Of a stretch of 64,000 nucleotides of DNA, positions 39,968 to 48,227 are shown piece by piece. The number at the start of each line of letters is the position of its first letter. Positions within the stretch are counted from its first letter, which is position 1. The notes beneath the pieces were generated by a model. The model searched no databases and was not told where the DNA came from. It worked only from the letters and a program-made list of their open reading frames with translations. Source of the DNA: Streptomyces sp. SKN60 (GTDB taxonomy: Bacteria > Actinomycetota > Actinomycetes > Streptomycetales > Streptomycetaceae); contig NZ_JAHTMW010000016.1 in the NCBI RefSeq assembly GCF_026236535.1, positions 62,001 to 126,000 on the forward strand, in the 5' to 3' direction. The translations under genes and the position numbers were made by a program.

Positions 39968-40780
39968 TCAGGTGCGGCTGGGCCGGCCGGTCGGGTCGCA
40001 GGGAAGGGGACGGCCCGGGTGGTCGGCGGCGAAGTCCTCGCCGATGTCGTCGGCGGTCTCCTCCATGGCCTCGCTCGTGATGCGGATCTGCCCGGAGAAC
40101 GGCTTGTCGATGTCCTCGATCAGCAGCAGCGACCCGGTGAAGAGGCCCGCCAGGACGAAGAGCAGGACGAAGTGCGAGGGCCCGCGCCTGCGTGGCAGCC
40201 CGAAGGCGAAGCCGCCGATGGTCGCGGCCAGCGAGATCACCATGAACCAGTACACGACCGTCGGGATCGTCGGCGTGGCCTCGGAGAGCCTGGTCTGGCG
40301 GGCGACGGAACGTTCGTCGTCCGCCTCGACGAGCAGTTCGAACGCGCTGGCGTCCTTGTGGGCCAGGGCCTTGAACTGGCTGCGGAACTCCGAGGACCAG
40401 ACCGACGCCTCGGGCGCCTTCTCGCCGGTGTTCATCGCCGGCCACTCGTACGACATGATCGCCTGCGCGTAGCAGACCGCCGCGCCCTGCATCCGCTCGC
40501 GCTCGGGCTCGGGAGCGTAGTCGGCCACCTCGTACAACTGGTCCACCCGGTGCGCCTCGGCTTCCACGGCCGCGCCGGCCGCCCCGTACGACTCGGCCGC
40601 CACGACGATCACGAACGCCACGAGCAGCACGGCCAGCGTCTCCAGCGGGCTGATCAGGTCGCTGATCGACGCCTCCTCGTCCTCGGGTCCGGCCGCCGCG
40701 CGGCGGCGCCGCAGCCAGTTGGCGAGCAGGCCGGCGGCGAGCGCGGCGGCCATGATGAGGATGGTGATGGTGGTGAGCAT
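39968..40780 (-). CDS. DUF4239 membrane protein
   Basis: 270 residues from ATG 40780. TITILIMAAALAAGLLANWL is helix 1. ISDLISPLETLAVLLVAFVIVVAAESY contains helix 2 and is followed by AVEAEAHRVDQLYEVA, typical of DUF4239. A helical extracytoplasmic or cytoplasmic segment (SYEWPAMNTGEKAPEASVW) leads to two more helices, WFMVISLAATIGGFAF and HFVLLFVLAGLFTGSLLLI, then the conserved DIDKPFSGQIRI. The fold resembles bestrophin-like channels; function is not established. It stands alone, downstream of the pectate lyase terminator. Confidence 0.85.
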   Translation of the reverse strand: MLTTITILIMAAALAAGLLANWLRRRRAAAGPEDEEASISDLISPLETLAVLLVAFVIVVAAESYGAAGAAVEAEAHRVDQLYEVADYAPEPERERMQGAAVCYAQAIMSYEWPAMNTGEKAPEASVWSSEFRSQFKALAHKDASAFELLVEADDERSVARQTRLSEATPTIPTVVYWFMVISLAATIGGFAFGLPRRRGPSHFVLLFVLAGLFTGSLLLIEDIDKPFSGQIRITSEAMEETADDIGEDFAADHPGRPLPCDPTGRPSRT

Positions 40781-40879
40781 GAGCGAGGCCCCGGGTAGGC
40801 GGTCGTAGTCGTCGTACCGTGTCTCCCCGCCCACCCCACCACGCTCGCCGCACGAGGGCCCACCGCGGCTGCGCCGTCC

Positions 40880-40910
40880 GGCCCAGCCCCGCCGAAGACG
40901 GGGCCGGGCC
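40880..40910 (-). terminator. Terminator of the pectate lyase gene
   Basis: A 12-bp stem with one G-T type mismatch: GGCCCAGCCCCG (40880-40891) and CGGGGCCGGGCC (40899-40910) around a 7-nt loop. It is 22 nt beyond the stop of the minus-strand pectate lyase gene. No T-run. Confidence 0.7.
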
Positions 40911-40932
40911 CTCTTTCCGCAGTCGCCGCCCG

Positions 40933-42531
40933 CTAGCCGGCGTAGGTCTCGAACTCGGCGACCTTCGGCGTGCCGGTCGCGCCGGTGATCTCGAAGGTGA
41001 CCTTGCGCAGCGAGGTCCGGGGGAAGCTGATGGGGCCCGCGCCGGTGCCGGTGCCGGTGGCCAGGACGGTGCCGGTGTCGGCGTCGGTCACCCGCCAGGT
41101 GCCGATGGTGCCCGCGGAGCCGGACGCCTCCCGGATGACGATCGAGGAGACGGAGACTGCGGAGCCCCACTTGATGGAGATCGAGCCGGTCGAGCCGGCC
41201 GGCGACCAGTATGTGCTCAGGTCACCGTCGCGGACGTTGCCGTAACTCGTGCCGTCGGCCTTGCTGGAGCCGTCGGAGCCGGCGCCGATGCTGAGGTTGG
41301 TCCCGGAGGGCTGGGTCGCCGTCGGGGTGGGGGTGGGGGCCGGGGTGGTCGTGGTGGGCGTCGGGGCCGGGGTCTGCGGCGAGCAGGAGCCGTCCGACAC
41401 GAGCAGGCCCTTGCCCGCGCCCGCCGTCCGGCTCACAACGTCGGGTACGCAGGCGGCCGCGTCCATGGGGTACGCGTACGGGATGCTCACCGTGGTGTTC
41501 GACCGTACGTCGGGGCCGGCCGGGTGGTAGTCCGACTCCGGCGCCGACCAGGTCACGCCGTCGAAGATGTTGCCGCTCACCTGCCAGTAGCCGGCCGCGT
41601 CGGTGTAGAAGGTGCCCAGGACGTCCTTGGAGTCCTCGAAGTAGTTGTTGTCGACCTTGGCGTGGGCGCCCGCACGGGAGTTGATGCCCGATTCGTTGAG
41701 GTGCAGGTAGTGGTTGTTGTACATGTGCGCGGTCCCGCCGCGGAGCAGGGGCGTGCGGGAGTCGATGTTCTCGTACAGGTTGTGGTGGTACGTGAGGAAG
41801 CCGTTGGACAGCTCGGTCTCGCTGGAGCCGACGAGGCCGCCCCGGCCGGAGTTGCGCAGGATGCTGTAGGACATGGTCACGTACTGGGTGTTGTCCTTCA
41901 GGTCGAAGAGGCCGTCGTACCCTTCCGACTCCCCGCCGGACGCCTCCAGGGTGGTGTGGTCGACCCAGACGTTGCGGACGTCGTTCTCCATGCCGATGGC
42001 GTCGCCGCCGTTGGACGTGGGCGAGCCGGACTTCTTGACGTTCCGGACGGTCACGTTCTGGATGATGATGTTGCTCGACTCGCGGATGTGGATGCCGAGT
42101 TGGTCGAAGACGGCGCCGCTGCCGACGCCGACGATGGTGACGTTGCTGATCTGCTTGAGCTCGATGACGCCGTCCGCGGTGTTGCAGCTCGCGCCCGACA
42201 CCTTCGACGTGTTGGCGTGGTTGATGGTGCCTTCGACCTCGATGGTGATCGGTGTGCTGCTGCTCGCCCGCCCGCAGAGGGCGGCGTGGATCGCGGTGCC
42301 GGTCGTGGCCCGTACGGTCTGCCCGCCGGCGCCGCCGGTGGTCCCGCCGTTCTGCGTCGCGTAGCCGGTGGCGCTCCCGGTCGCGGCCGAGGCCTGGGGC
42401 ATCGCCACCACCACGCCGGCCGCGGCGGCCAGCGCCGTCGCGGCCAGACCCGCCGAGAGTCGCGCCGTCGTCGATCGTCGCACCGTCGCCGATCGCTCTA
42501 CTGTCGATCGCCTTGCCGTCGATCGCCTCAT
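40933..42531 (-). CDS. Secreted pectate lyase (PL1) with a C-terminal discoidin/F5-8C-like module
   Basis: 532 residues from ATG 42531 (GGAGA upstream). An unusually long Arg/Ser/Thr-rich n-region precedes the signal core LSAGLAATALAAAAGVVVA and QASA. Residues ~52-355 are a PL1 beta-helix: GVGSGAVFDQLGIHIRESSNIIIQNV, NVWVDHTTLEA for the vWiDH motif, and YHHNLYENIDSRTPLLRGG with the catalytic Arg region. A Pro/Thr linker leads to a ~130-residue module (NVRDGDLSTYWSPAG, ISIKWGSAVSVSSIVIREASG) like F5/8-type-C carbohydrate-binding domains. It cleaves polygalacturonate by elimination outside the cell. A perfect 18-bp palindrome lies 49 nt upstream. Confidence 0.92.
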   Translation of the reverse strand: MRRSTARRSTVERSATVRRSTTARLSAGLAATALAAAAGVVVAMPQASAATGSATGYATQNGGTTGGAGGQTVRATTGTAIHAALCGRASSSTPITIEVEGTINHANTSKVSGASCNTADGVIELKQISNVTIVGVGSGAVFDQLGIHIRESSNIIIQNVTVRNVKKSGSPTSNGGDAIGMENDVRNVWVDHTTLEASGGESEGYDGLFDLKDNTQYVTMSYSILRNSGRGGLVGSSETELSNGFLTYHHNLYENIDSRTPLLRGGTAHMYNNHYLHLNESGINSRAGAHAKVDNNYFEDSKDVLGTFYTDAAGYWQVSGNIFDGVTWSAPESDYHPAGPDVRSNTTVSIPYAYPMDAAACVPDVVSRTAGAGKGLLVSDGSCSPQTPAPTPTTTTPAPTPTPTATQPSGTNLSIGAGSDGSSKADGTSYGNVRDGDLSTYWSPAGSTGSISIKWGSAVSVSSIVIREASGSAGTIGTWRVTDADTGTVLATGTGTGAGPISFPRTSLRKVTFEITGATGTPKVAEFETYAG

Positions 42532-42579
42532 CGCCGTCTCCGAATCTCTGATTCGTTGTCGATTTCCTTACCCCGCAAG

Positions 42580-42597
42580 GCAGAAAGCGCTTTCTGC
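42580..42597. promoter_or_regulatory. Perfect 18-bp palindrome upstream of the pectate lyase, LacI-type operator
   Basis: GCAGAAAGCGCTTTCTGC is fully symmetric, with the central CG and GAAAGCGCTTTC core typical of LacI/GalR-family operators. It lies 49 nt before the pectate lyase ATG, in an AT-richer stretch (CTGATTCGTTGTCGATTTCC), where a repressor would block the promoter. It differs from the CebR site at 49651, so a separate, probably pectin-responsive LacI regulator is inferred. None is encoded in this window. Confidence 0.65.
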
Positions 42598-42694
42598 CCG
42601 TCGCACGATAGGGGTCCCGCAGAGGGCTGACAAGGCTCGCGGAACGAACGTGTTCCCGGGGCCGCGCCCGCTCCGGCCGGCCCCGCGACACGTT

Positions 42695-43807
42695 CTAGAG
42701 CACGATCCACTCCGTGGACGTCGTGACCTCGTTCAGGACGTCAGGGAGCGGCTCGATGCCCAGACCGGGGCCCGTCGGGACGTCGAGATGCCCGTCGGCG
42801 AGCACGAACGGCTCGGTGATGTCGGTGGCGAAGTAGCGGTGCGAGCCGGAGGTGTCGCCGGGGAGGGTGAAGCCCGGCAGGGCGGCGAGGGCGACGTTGG
42901 CGGCGCGGCCGATGCCGGTCTCCAGCATGCCGCCGCACCAGACGGGGACGCCGTGGGCGCGGGCGATGTCGTGGATGCGGCGGGCTTCGAGGTAGCCGCC
43001 GACCCGGGCCGGCTTGATGTTGATGATCGAGCAGGCGCCGAGGGTGATGGCCGCGGCGGCGTCGGCGGCGGACTCGATGGACTCGTCCAGGCAGATCGGT
43101 GTGCGCAACAGCTTCGCGAGCTGGGCGTGCTGGACCATGTCGTCGTTGGCGAGGGGCTGTTCGATGAGCAGCAGCCCGAAGTCGTCGAGCTTGGCGAGGT
43201 GTTGGGCGTCGACGAGGGTGTAAGCGGCGTTGGCGTCGACCTGGAGGAGGAGGTCGCCGCCGAAGCGCTCGCGGACCGCGCGGACGGGCGCGATGTCCCA
43301 ACCGGGTTCGATCTTCAGCTTGATCCGGACGTAGCCCTCGGCGACATAGCCCTCCACCGCGTCCAGGAGCTCGGGTATCGAGTTCATGATGCCGACGGAG
43401 ACGCCGCAGGGGACGCGGTCGCGGGACGCGCCCAAGTGGGAGGCGAAGGACTCGCCGGTCAGCCGGAGTTGGGCGTCGAGGACGGCGGTCTCCAGGACCG
43501 ACTTGGCCATGTGGTGGCCGGTGAAGGGTGCGAGGGCGCGGCCGACGCCGGCCGCGTCCACGCCGTCCTTCGGCAGGGCCGGGACGAGGTGGCGGCGCAG
43601 GACGTCCTGGGCCCCGTCGACGTACTCGGAGCAGTAGCGCGGCTCGGACATGGCCGCGCACTCCGCCCAGCCCTCGGTGCCGTCGGAGGTGACGACGCGG
43701 ACGAGCAGGACGTCGCGGCTGGTCTCGATGCCGAAGGAGGTGCGGAACGGGGCGACGAGCGGCATCGCGATGCGGCGCAGTTCGACGCCGGAGATCTTGG
43801 TCTTCAT
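42695..43807 (-). CDS. Enolase-superfamily N-acylamino-acid racemase / o-succinylbenzoate synthase
   Basis: 370 residues from ATG 43807. The muconate-lactonising subgroup active site is complete: RIKLK with Lys163 and Lys165 as one acid/base pair, metal ligands Asp191 (LQVDANAAY), Glu216 (LLIEQPL) and Asp241 (ICLDESI), and Lys265 (NIKPARVGG) on the other face. Automated pipelines usually name this family menC, but no other menaquinone gene is here. The two coupled neighbours are a COG3375-type N-acyltransferase and an M20 hydrolase. In that setting characterised homologues racemise N-succinyl amino acids, so I favour that role. Confidence 0.9.
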   Translation of the reverse strand: MKTKISGVELRRIAMPLVAPFRTSFGIETSRDVLLVRVVTSDGTEGWAECAAMSEPRYCSEYVDGAQDVLRRHLVPALPKDGVDAAGVGRALAPFTGHHMAKSVLETAVLDAQLRLTGESFASHLGASRDRVPCGVSVGIMNSIPELLDAVEGYVAEGYVRIKLKIEPGWDIAPVRAVRERFGGDLLLQVDANAAYTLVDAQHLAKLDDFGLLLIEQPLANDDMVQHAQLAKLLRTPICLDESIESAADAAAAITLGACSIINIKPARVGGYLEARRIHDIARAHGVPVWCGGMLETGIGRAANVALAALPGFTLPGDTSGSHRYFATDITEPFVLADGHLDVPTGPGLGIEPLPDVLNEVTTSTEWIVL

Positions 43808-43831
43808 GTGCGGGTGGCTCCTGGGGCTGGT

Positions 43832-44605
43832 TCAGGCTGCGGTGCGGTGGACGACGTAGCCGCGGCGGTCGTGGAAGCCGGCGACACGGGCGCCTTCGGC
43901 GAGCAGGCCGCCGAGCACGTGCCGTACGGCGAGGCGCCAGTCCCGGGCGGCGCCCGGGTCGGTGCGGCGCAGGGACTCGATGTCGTCGGGGAGGTCGACG
44001 AGGACGGTGCCGGTGTCGGCCGGGCCGATCACGGGGCGGCCGTCGTCGTTCCGGACGCCGTACGAGGCACCGGCCGGCGGGTCCGGGGGGTACGGCGCCA
44101 CGGGCGCGGTCAGGTCCCAGGCGGCCAGGACGCGGTCGGACTCGTCGCCGCCGTTGATGGCGTCGCCCATCTCACCGTAGAACGACTGCAGGTACTCCAC
44201 CGGGCGGGCGCCGAGCTTGACCAGGTTGAAGTGGGCGTTGCGGCGGATCAGCGGATCGTAGGTCCAGGTGATCCGCTTGATCCCGCGGGCGAGGGCCCAG
44301 TCGCGCTGGTGCAGTTTGAGGGCGAGGCCGATGCCGCGCCCCATGGCCGTGCCGGTGATGTGGGAGTGCAGGGTGGTGCCGATGGGGTCGCCGTAAAAGG
44401 CGACGGACGCGCCGACCAGGCGCCCGCCCTCGTACGCCCCGGCGACGTAGTTGCCCGCGTGGGACAGGGCGCGCATCACCTCGGCGGAGACGGGCGGGCT
44501 GCCCGCGTCGGTCCCCCATATGCCCGCGTAGAGGCGGCTGACGGTGTCGAGGTCCTCCATCGCGTGGAGTTCTCTGAGTTCGAGATCGAGGCCTGGTGCG
44601 TTCAC
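43832..44605 (-). CDS. COG3375-type GNAT acyltransferase (candidate D-amino-acid N-succinyltransferase)
   Basis: 257 residues from GTG 44605, overlapping the M20 stop by 4 nt. LRELHAMEDLDTVSRLYAGIWG opens the domain. LHSHITGTAMGRGIGLALKLHQRDWALARGIKRITWTYDPLIRRNAHFNLVKLGARPVEYLQSFYGEMGDAINGG is the long conserved block of this GNAT subgroup, with the acyl-CoA loop at GRGIG. In the N-succinylamino-acid racemase pathway the same type of enzyme succinylates D-amino acids with succinyl-CoA. It is co-translated with the hydrolase upstream and followed 24 nt later by the racemase. Confidence 0.88.
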   Translation of the reverse strand: MNAPGLDLELRELHAMEDLDTVSRLYAGIWGTDAGSPPVSAEVMRALSHAGNYVAGAYEGGRLVGASVAFYGDPIGTTLHSHITGTAMGRGIGLALKLHQRDWALARGIKRITWTYDPLIRRNAHFNLVKLGARPVEYLQSFYGEMGDAINGGDESDRVLAAWDLTAPVAPYPPDPPAGASYGVRNDDGRPVIGPADTGTVLVDLPDDIESLRRTDPGAARDWRLAVRHVLGGLLAEGARVAGFHDRRGYVVHRTAA

Positions 44606-45744
44606 TGCAGCGCTCCGACGAGGTGGGCCAGGAGCCGGGCGCGGTCCGGCATCGTGGTGGTGACGACGTGTTCGTGGGCGGCGTGGGCGCCGTCGCCGAC
44701 GGCGCCGAGACCGTCGAGGGTGGGGCAGCCGGCTCCGGCGGTGTAGTTGCCGTCGGAGGCGCCGCCGACGGCCGCCTGCCGCAGCGGGCCGAGGCCGAGC
44801 CGCGCGGCGACGTCCCCGGCGAGGGCGAACAGCTCGGCGGAGGCCTCGGGGTCCAGGGGCGGGCGGTTGGGGCCTCCCGCGACCAGGAGGCGCGCCTGCG
44901 GGTCGTGCGGCCGCAGGGTCCTGATCAGCTGGTCGACCGCGTCCTGGGCGGCCGCGCTGGGCACCCGTACGTCCACGCTGAGGTCGGCCCGGGCGGGCAC
45001 GGTGTTGCTCGCGGTGCCCGCCGAGGCAAGCGTGGGTGTGACCGTCGTCCCGGGCCCCGTCCGCGCGGTGACGGTGTCGGCGATCCGGCCCAGGGCCAGG
45101 AGCTGGTGGGCGAGTTCGGTCGCCGCGTTGACGCCCTTCTCCGGTTCGAGCCCGGAGTGGGCGGCGCGGCCGTGGACCGTGAGGTCGTAGAGGGAGACGC
45201 CCTTGCGGGCGGTCTTGAGGGCTCCCCCGGGCGCGGACGCCTCCAGGACGAGGGTTGCCTCGCACTGTCGCGCCAGCTCCTCGATCAGCGGACGGGAGGT
45301 GTCCGAGCCGACCTCCTCGTCGCCCGTGACGAGCACGCACACCCCGTCCAGGGACGGCAGCGAGGCCAGGGCGTGGAACATCTGCACCAGGCCGGCCTTC
45401 ATGTCGAACACGCCGGGGCCGCGGGCGATGCCCTGCTCCACCGACCAGGGGTGGGTCTTGAGGGAGCCGATCGGCCACACGGTGTCGTGGTGTCCCAGGA
45501 GCAGGACGCGCGGGGCGCCGAAGGTCCACCGGACGTGCGTGACGCCGTGGACGACCGGTGTCTCGGGGCGGGCGCCGAGCAGCCGGCTCCCCTGGTCGGC
45601 GACGACGCGCGCGCTGCGGGCGACGGCGGCGTGGTCGGCGGAGTACGACTCACAGGTCACGAGCTCTTCGAGGTCGGCGAGCATGGCGCCGAGGCCGGGC
45701 GCTGGACGCGCCCGGGCGGGCAGGGGCTCTTGGTCAACCGGCAC
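44602..45744 (-). CDS. M20-family metallopeptidase (candidate N-acyl-L-amino-acid hydrolase)
   Basis: 380 residues. GTG 45744 sits behind AGGAGG and is clearly the start, though the frame is open to 45849. The two-zinc site is intact: LLLGHHDTVWPIGSL (His, Asp), GPGVFDMKAGLVQM (bridging Asp) and VTGDEEVGSDTS (Glu-Glu), with the dimerisation domain (VHGRAAHSGLEPEKGVNAATEL) and a late metal His (AAHEHVVTT). In the racemase pathway an M20 enzyme removes the succinyl group from the L-enantiomer, making the conversion irreversible. It is first in the three-gene unit. Confidence 0.9.
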   Translation of the reverse strand: MPVDQEPLPARARPAPGLGAMLADLEELVTCESYSADHAAVARSARVVADQGSRLLGARPETPVVHGVTHVRWTFGAPRVLLLGHHDTVWPIGSLKTHPWSVEQGIARGPGVFDMKAGLVQMFHALASLPSLDGVCVLVTGDEEVGSDTSRPLIEELARQCEATLVLEASAPGGALKTARKGVSLYDLTVHGRAAHSGLEPEKGVNAATELAHQLLALGRIADTVTARTGPGTTVTPTLASAGTASNTVPARADLSVDVRVPSAAAQDAVDQLIRTLRPHDPQARLLVAGGPNRPPLDPEASAELFALAGDVAARLGLGPLRQAAVGGASDGNYTAGAGCPTLDGLGAVGDGAHAAHEHVVTTTMPDRARLLAHLVGALQ

Positions 45745-45861
45745 GGTGGTTCCTCCTGGTGGGATGGACGCCACGCTAGGCAGGCCGCGATCACCGCGGT
45801 TGGTGTCACGGTGAGGAACGTGGAGGCCCGGTTCGTACGGGGAACCCAAGGCCGGCGCGCC

Positions 45862-45919
45862 AGGCCGTGTCCTTCGGATCAGGGCCGGACAGGCCGCCGA
45901 GATCCGAAGGACACGGCCT
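45862..45919. terminator. Long perfect hairpin between the PucR gene and the racemase operon
   Basis: A 19-bp perfect inverted repeat, AGGCCGTGTCCTTCGGATC (45862-45880) with its complement at 45901-45919, closes a 20-nt loop. The loop itself contains GGCCGGACAGGCC. It overlaps the last base pairs of the PucR stop codon and must terminate that gene's transcript before the racemase operon promoter. Confidence 0.8.
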
Positions 45920-47555
45920 ACGCCTCCGGGCCGAGGAGCCGCAGCTGCAGCATCACGGCGAACCGCGCCGCCGGGTCCTGGAGGTCCAGCTCGCCCACCT
46001 CGGCCACCCGGCGGATCCGGTAGCGGAAGGTGTTGGGGTGGACGAACACGCTCGCCGAAGCCGTGATCACGTCACCGAAGGCGTCCAGCCAGGCCCGCAG
46101 GGTCTCGACCAGGTGGGCGTTGTGCCGGGCGTCGTACGCGACGAGCCGGGCGAGCGGGCCCGACAGTTCGTCCCGGTTGGCGACGGCCAGGTCCCGCAGT
46201 TCGAGGAGCAGGGCGTCGACGTACACGTCGGAGATGGAGGCGGCGCGCCTGCCGTTCCGGCCGTCGGACAGGACGCGCAGCGCCCGGTCGGCGTTGGAGC
46301 GGGAGCGCGGCAGCGCGGCCGGCTCCTCGGCGACCGAGCCGATCCCGATGACCGCGCCGGCCCGGTCGCCGGTACGGGCCAGGAAGTCGGAGGCCACCTG
46401 CAGGGCACGCTCCCGGGCCGCCGGGGTGTCGTCGGGCACCGGGAAGAGCGCGTACACGACGTCGCCGAGCAGCGCCACGGCCGAGCGCGGCTGTACGGCG
46501 GCGAGGTGGACGGCCAGGGCGGAGGCCAGGCGCTGGCGCTCGGCCGTGACGTGGGCGTGGTCCTCGCCCTGTTCGGGTGCGAGGCCCATGGCCAGGACGA
46601 GGGTGGGGCCGTCGACGAGTCCCAGCCGGCCGAGGGCCGCCACCGCCCCGGCCCCGCCTTCCAGCGCGGTCGTGACGAGGTCGGCGCGCAGCCGGTTCTC
46701 GGCGTCCGTGCCCGCCCGGAAGCGGAGCATGTGGAGGGCGACGAGCTTGGCCGACTCCAGGAAGGCCTTCTCCCGCTCGGGGGTGAGGGGTTCGCGCAGC
46801 GCCGCCCACACGGATCCGAGGAACTCGTCCCCGGCCCGGACGGCGACCGCCACGCGCGGCAGCGCCACCTCGTCGTCGAGGGTCGGCGCGGGGACGTGCA
46901 CCAGACCCCGGCTCAGATACAGCTCCTTGAAGACGCCCTGCTCCTCGTGGAGGCGCAGATAGCGCTCGGGCACCTGGCGGGCCAGGATGCTCTCCACCCG
47001 GGGAGCGTCCGCCTCGTCCTGCCGGCCGGAGAACGCGAGGATGCGGGAGCGCCGGTCCTCGATGGTCACGGGGGCGTCGAGCAGCGTGGCGACGGCGTTG
47101 GCCAGGGCGAAGAGGTCCCCGGACGGCACCCCGCCCAGGGTCTGTTCCTCCCCCTCCCCCACATCGCCCTCGGCGAGCTGCGTGCGCAGCATCGCCGCGA
47201 GCTGGGCCCAGGAGGCGCCACGGGTCAGCGCGAGCAGCGCGACACCCGTCTCACGCACGACCGGTTCCAGCGCGCCGGCCTCGTCGACGGGACCGCGGAC
47301 GACGAGGGCGGTGGCACCGGTCGCGGCGAGCTGCCGCAGCAGCCGGGCGGTCTCCTGGGTGCCGTGCACCCCGACGCCGAGCACGATGGCGCGCTCGGGG
47401 TAGTGCTGTTCGTCGTGGGGATCGTGGATGCCGACCCCGCCGATCCCACCGGCCGCGTCGGGGTCTCCGTACAGCAGGTCCAGAAGGGTGTGCCCGAAGT
47501 CCTCGAGCACCCGGCCGAGGCTCCGCCCGGGACGCGTCGACATGTGCCTGATCAT
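45918..47555 (-). CDS. PucR-family transcriptional regulator
   Basis: 545 residues; ATG 47555, or ATG 47543 as a later start. The N-terminal PucR-type sensory domain (RAIVLGVGVHGTQETARLLRQLAATGATALVVRG) is followed by a GAF-like region and a GGDEF-like CdaR central domain (LRADLVTTALEGG, VVYALFPVPDD). The C-terminal HTH is LVETLRAWLDAFGDVITASASVFVHPNTFRYRIRRVAEVGELDLQDPAARFAVMLQLRLL. These regulators often sense amino-acid or purine breakdown. It lies immediately upstream of the racemase operon on the same strand and shares an 8-bp motif with its promoter, so it is the likely regulator. Confidence 0.92.
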   Translation of the reverse strand: MIRHMSTRPGRSLGRVLEDFGHTLLDLLYGDPDAAGGIGGVGIHDPHDEQHYPERAIVLGVGVHGTQETARLLRQLAATGATALVVRGPVDEAGALEPVVRETGVALLALTRGASWAQLAAMLRTQLAEGDVGEGEEQTLGGVPSGDLFALANAVATLLDAPVTIEDRRSRILAFSGRQDEADAPRVESILARQVPERYLRLHEEQGVFKELYLSRGLVHVPAPTLDDEVALPRVAVAVRAGDEFLGSVWAALREPLTPEREKAFLESAKLVALHMLRFRAGTDAENRLRADLVTTALEGGAGAVAALGRLGLVDGPTLVLAMGLAPEQGEDHAHVTAERQRLASALAVHLAAVQPRSAVALLGDVVYALFPVPDDTPAARERALQVASDFLARTGDRAGAVIGIGSVAEEPAALPRSRSNADRALRVLSDGRNGRRAASISDVYVDALLLELRDLAVANRDELSGPLARLVAYDARHNAHLVETLRAWLDAFGDVITASASVFVHPNTFRYRIRRVAEVGELDLQDPAARFAVMLQLRLLGPEA

Positions 47556-47613
47556 CTCCGCAGGTTAGGAGGTGCGCAGCCCTGCGATGTGGTGCGTACG
47601 GACGAGGTTACGC

Positions 47614-47641
47614 CGACCGGTTCGTGCCCCGGTACGAACGG
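47614..47641. promoter_or_regulatory. Inverted repeat GTTCGT...ACGAAC upstream of pucR
   Basis: GTTCGT (47620-47625) and ACGAAC (47634-47639) are a perfect 6-bp inverted pair 8 nt apart, ~70 nt before the PucR start. The extended half GTACGAAC (47632-47639) occurs in reverse complement as GTTCGTAC at 45831-45838, ~90 nt before the M20 start of the racemase operon. Autoregulation and target control by PucR would explain both. Confidence 0.4.
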
Positions 47642-47691
47642 CGGCCCGGGCCGCTCCCCGGCAGCTCGCCCTTGCGCGCCTGCGCCGCCCC

Positions 47692-48222
47692 TCAGGCGGT
47701 GTGGGGCGGAGGAGGCGGCATGGCCGGGGGCATGGCCGGGAGCCCTGGCGGCGGCTCGGGCCACACGAGCAGGACCGGACAGGGAGCGTGGTCGACGACG
47801 AAGCGTGCGGCGGGGCCGAGGCTGTGCGGCCCCAGATGGGTGCGGTCGCCGTCCCGCGCCAGGATCAGCAGCTCGCAGCCCTCGGCCGCGGCGACGACCT
47901 CGTGCTCGACCCGTCCGGTCCGCTCGGTACGGGTGCAGGGGCGGCCGAGCCGGTCGGCGGCGTCCTGGAGCAGCTGCCGCGCGGAGGCGGCGGCGAGCTG
48001 CTCCAGGCGCGTGCCGGGGTCCCTCCCCCAGCCCTCGCCGGGGCGGTGCTCCTCGGGGTGGCCGCGGCCGAGGAGTCCGGCGAAGGCGCCGTGTGCCGCG
48101 CCGGGAACGTCGGCGGGGGTGACGTGCAGGAGGACGACGTCGGCGTCCGCCGGGGTGTGCGCGCGGGCGGCGTCCACACAGGCGGGCCAGGTGCCCTCGA
48201 CGATCCAGACGACCACGGCCAT
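47692..48222 (-). CDS. Universal stress protein (single UspA domain)
   Basis: 176 residues from ATG 48222, 5 nt after the permease stop. AVVVWIVEGTWPACVDAARAHT, VVLLHVTPADVPGA, CELLILARDGDRTHLGPHSLGPAARFVVDHAPCPVLLVWPEPP gives the UspA alpha/beta fold. The ATP loop GxxGx9GS is altered (DGDRTHLGPHSLGPAARFV), so nucleotide binding is uncertain. The C-terminus is a Pro/Met repeat (PAMPPAMPPPPPH). It is probably co-transcribed with the anion permease. Confidence 0.82.
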   Translation of the reverse strand: MAVVVWIVEGTWPACVDAARAHTPADADVVLLHVTPADVPGAAHGAFAGLLGRGHPEEHRPGEGWGRDPGTRLEQLAAASARQLLQDAADRLGRPCTRTERTGRVEHEVVAAAEGCELLILARDGDRTHLGPHSLGPAARFVVDHAPCPVLLVWPEPPPGLPAMPPAMPPPPPHTA

Positions 48223-48227
48223 GGGTG

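Noticed and set aside
42695..43807. True menaquinone-pathway MenC
   Set aside because: No other men gene is near, and the GNAT and M20 partners fit the N-acylamino-acid racemase operon better. The sequence alone cannot separate the two.
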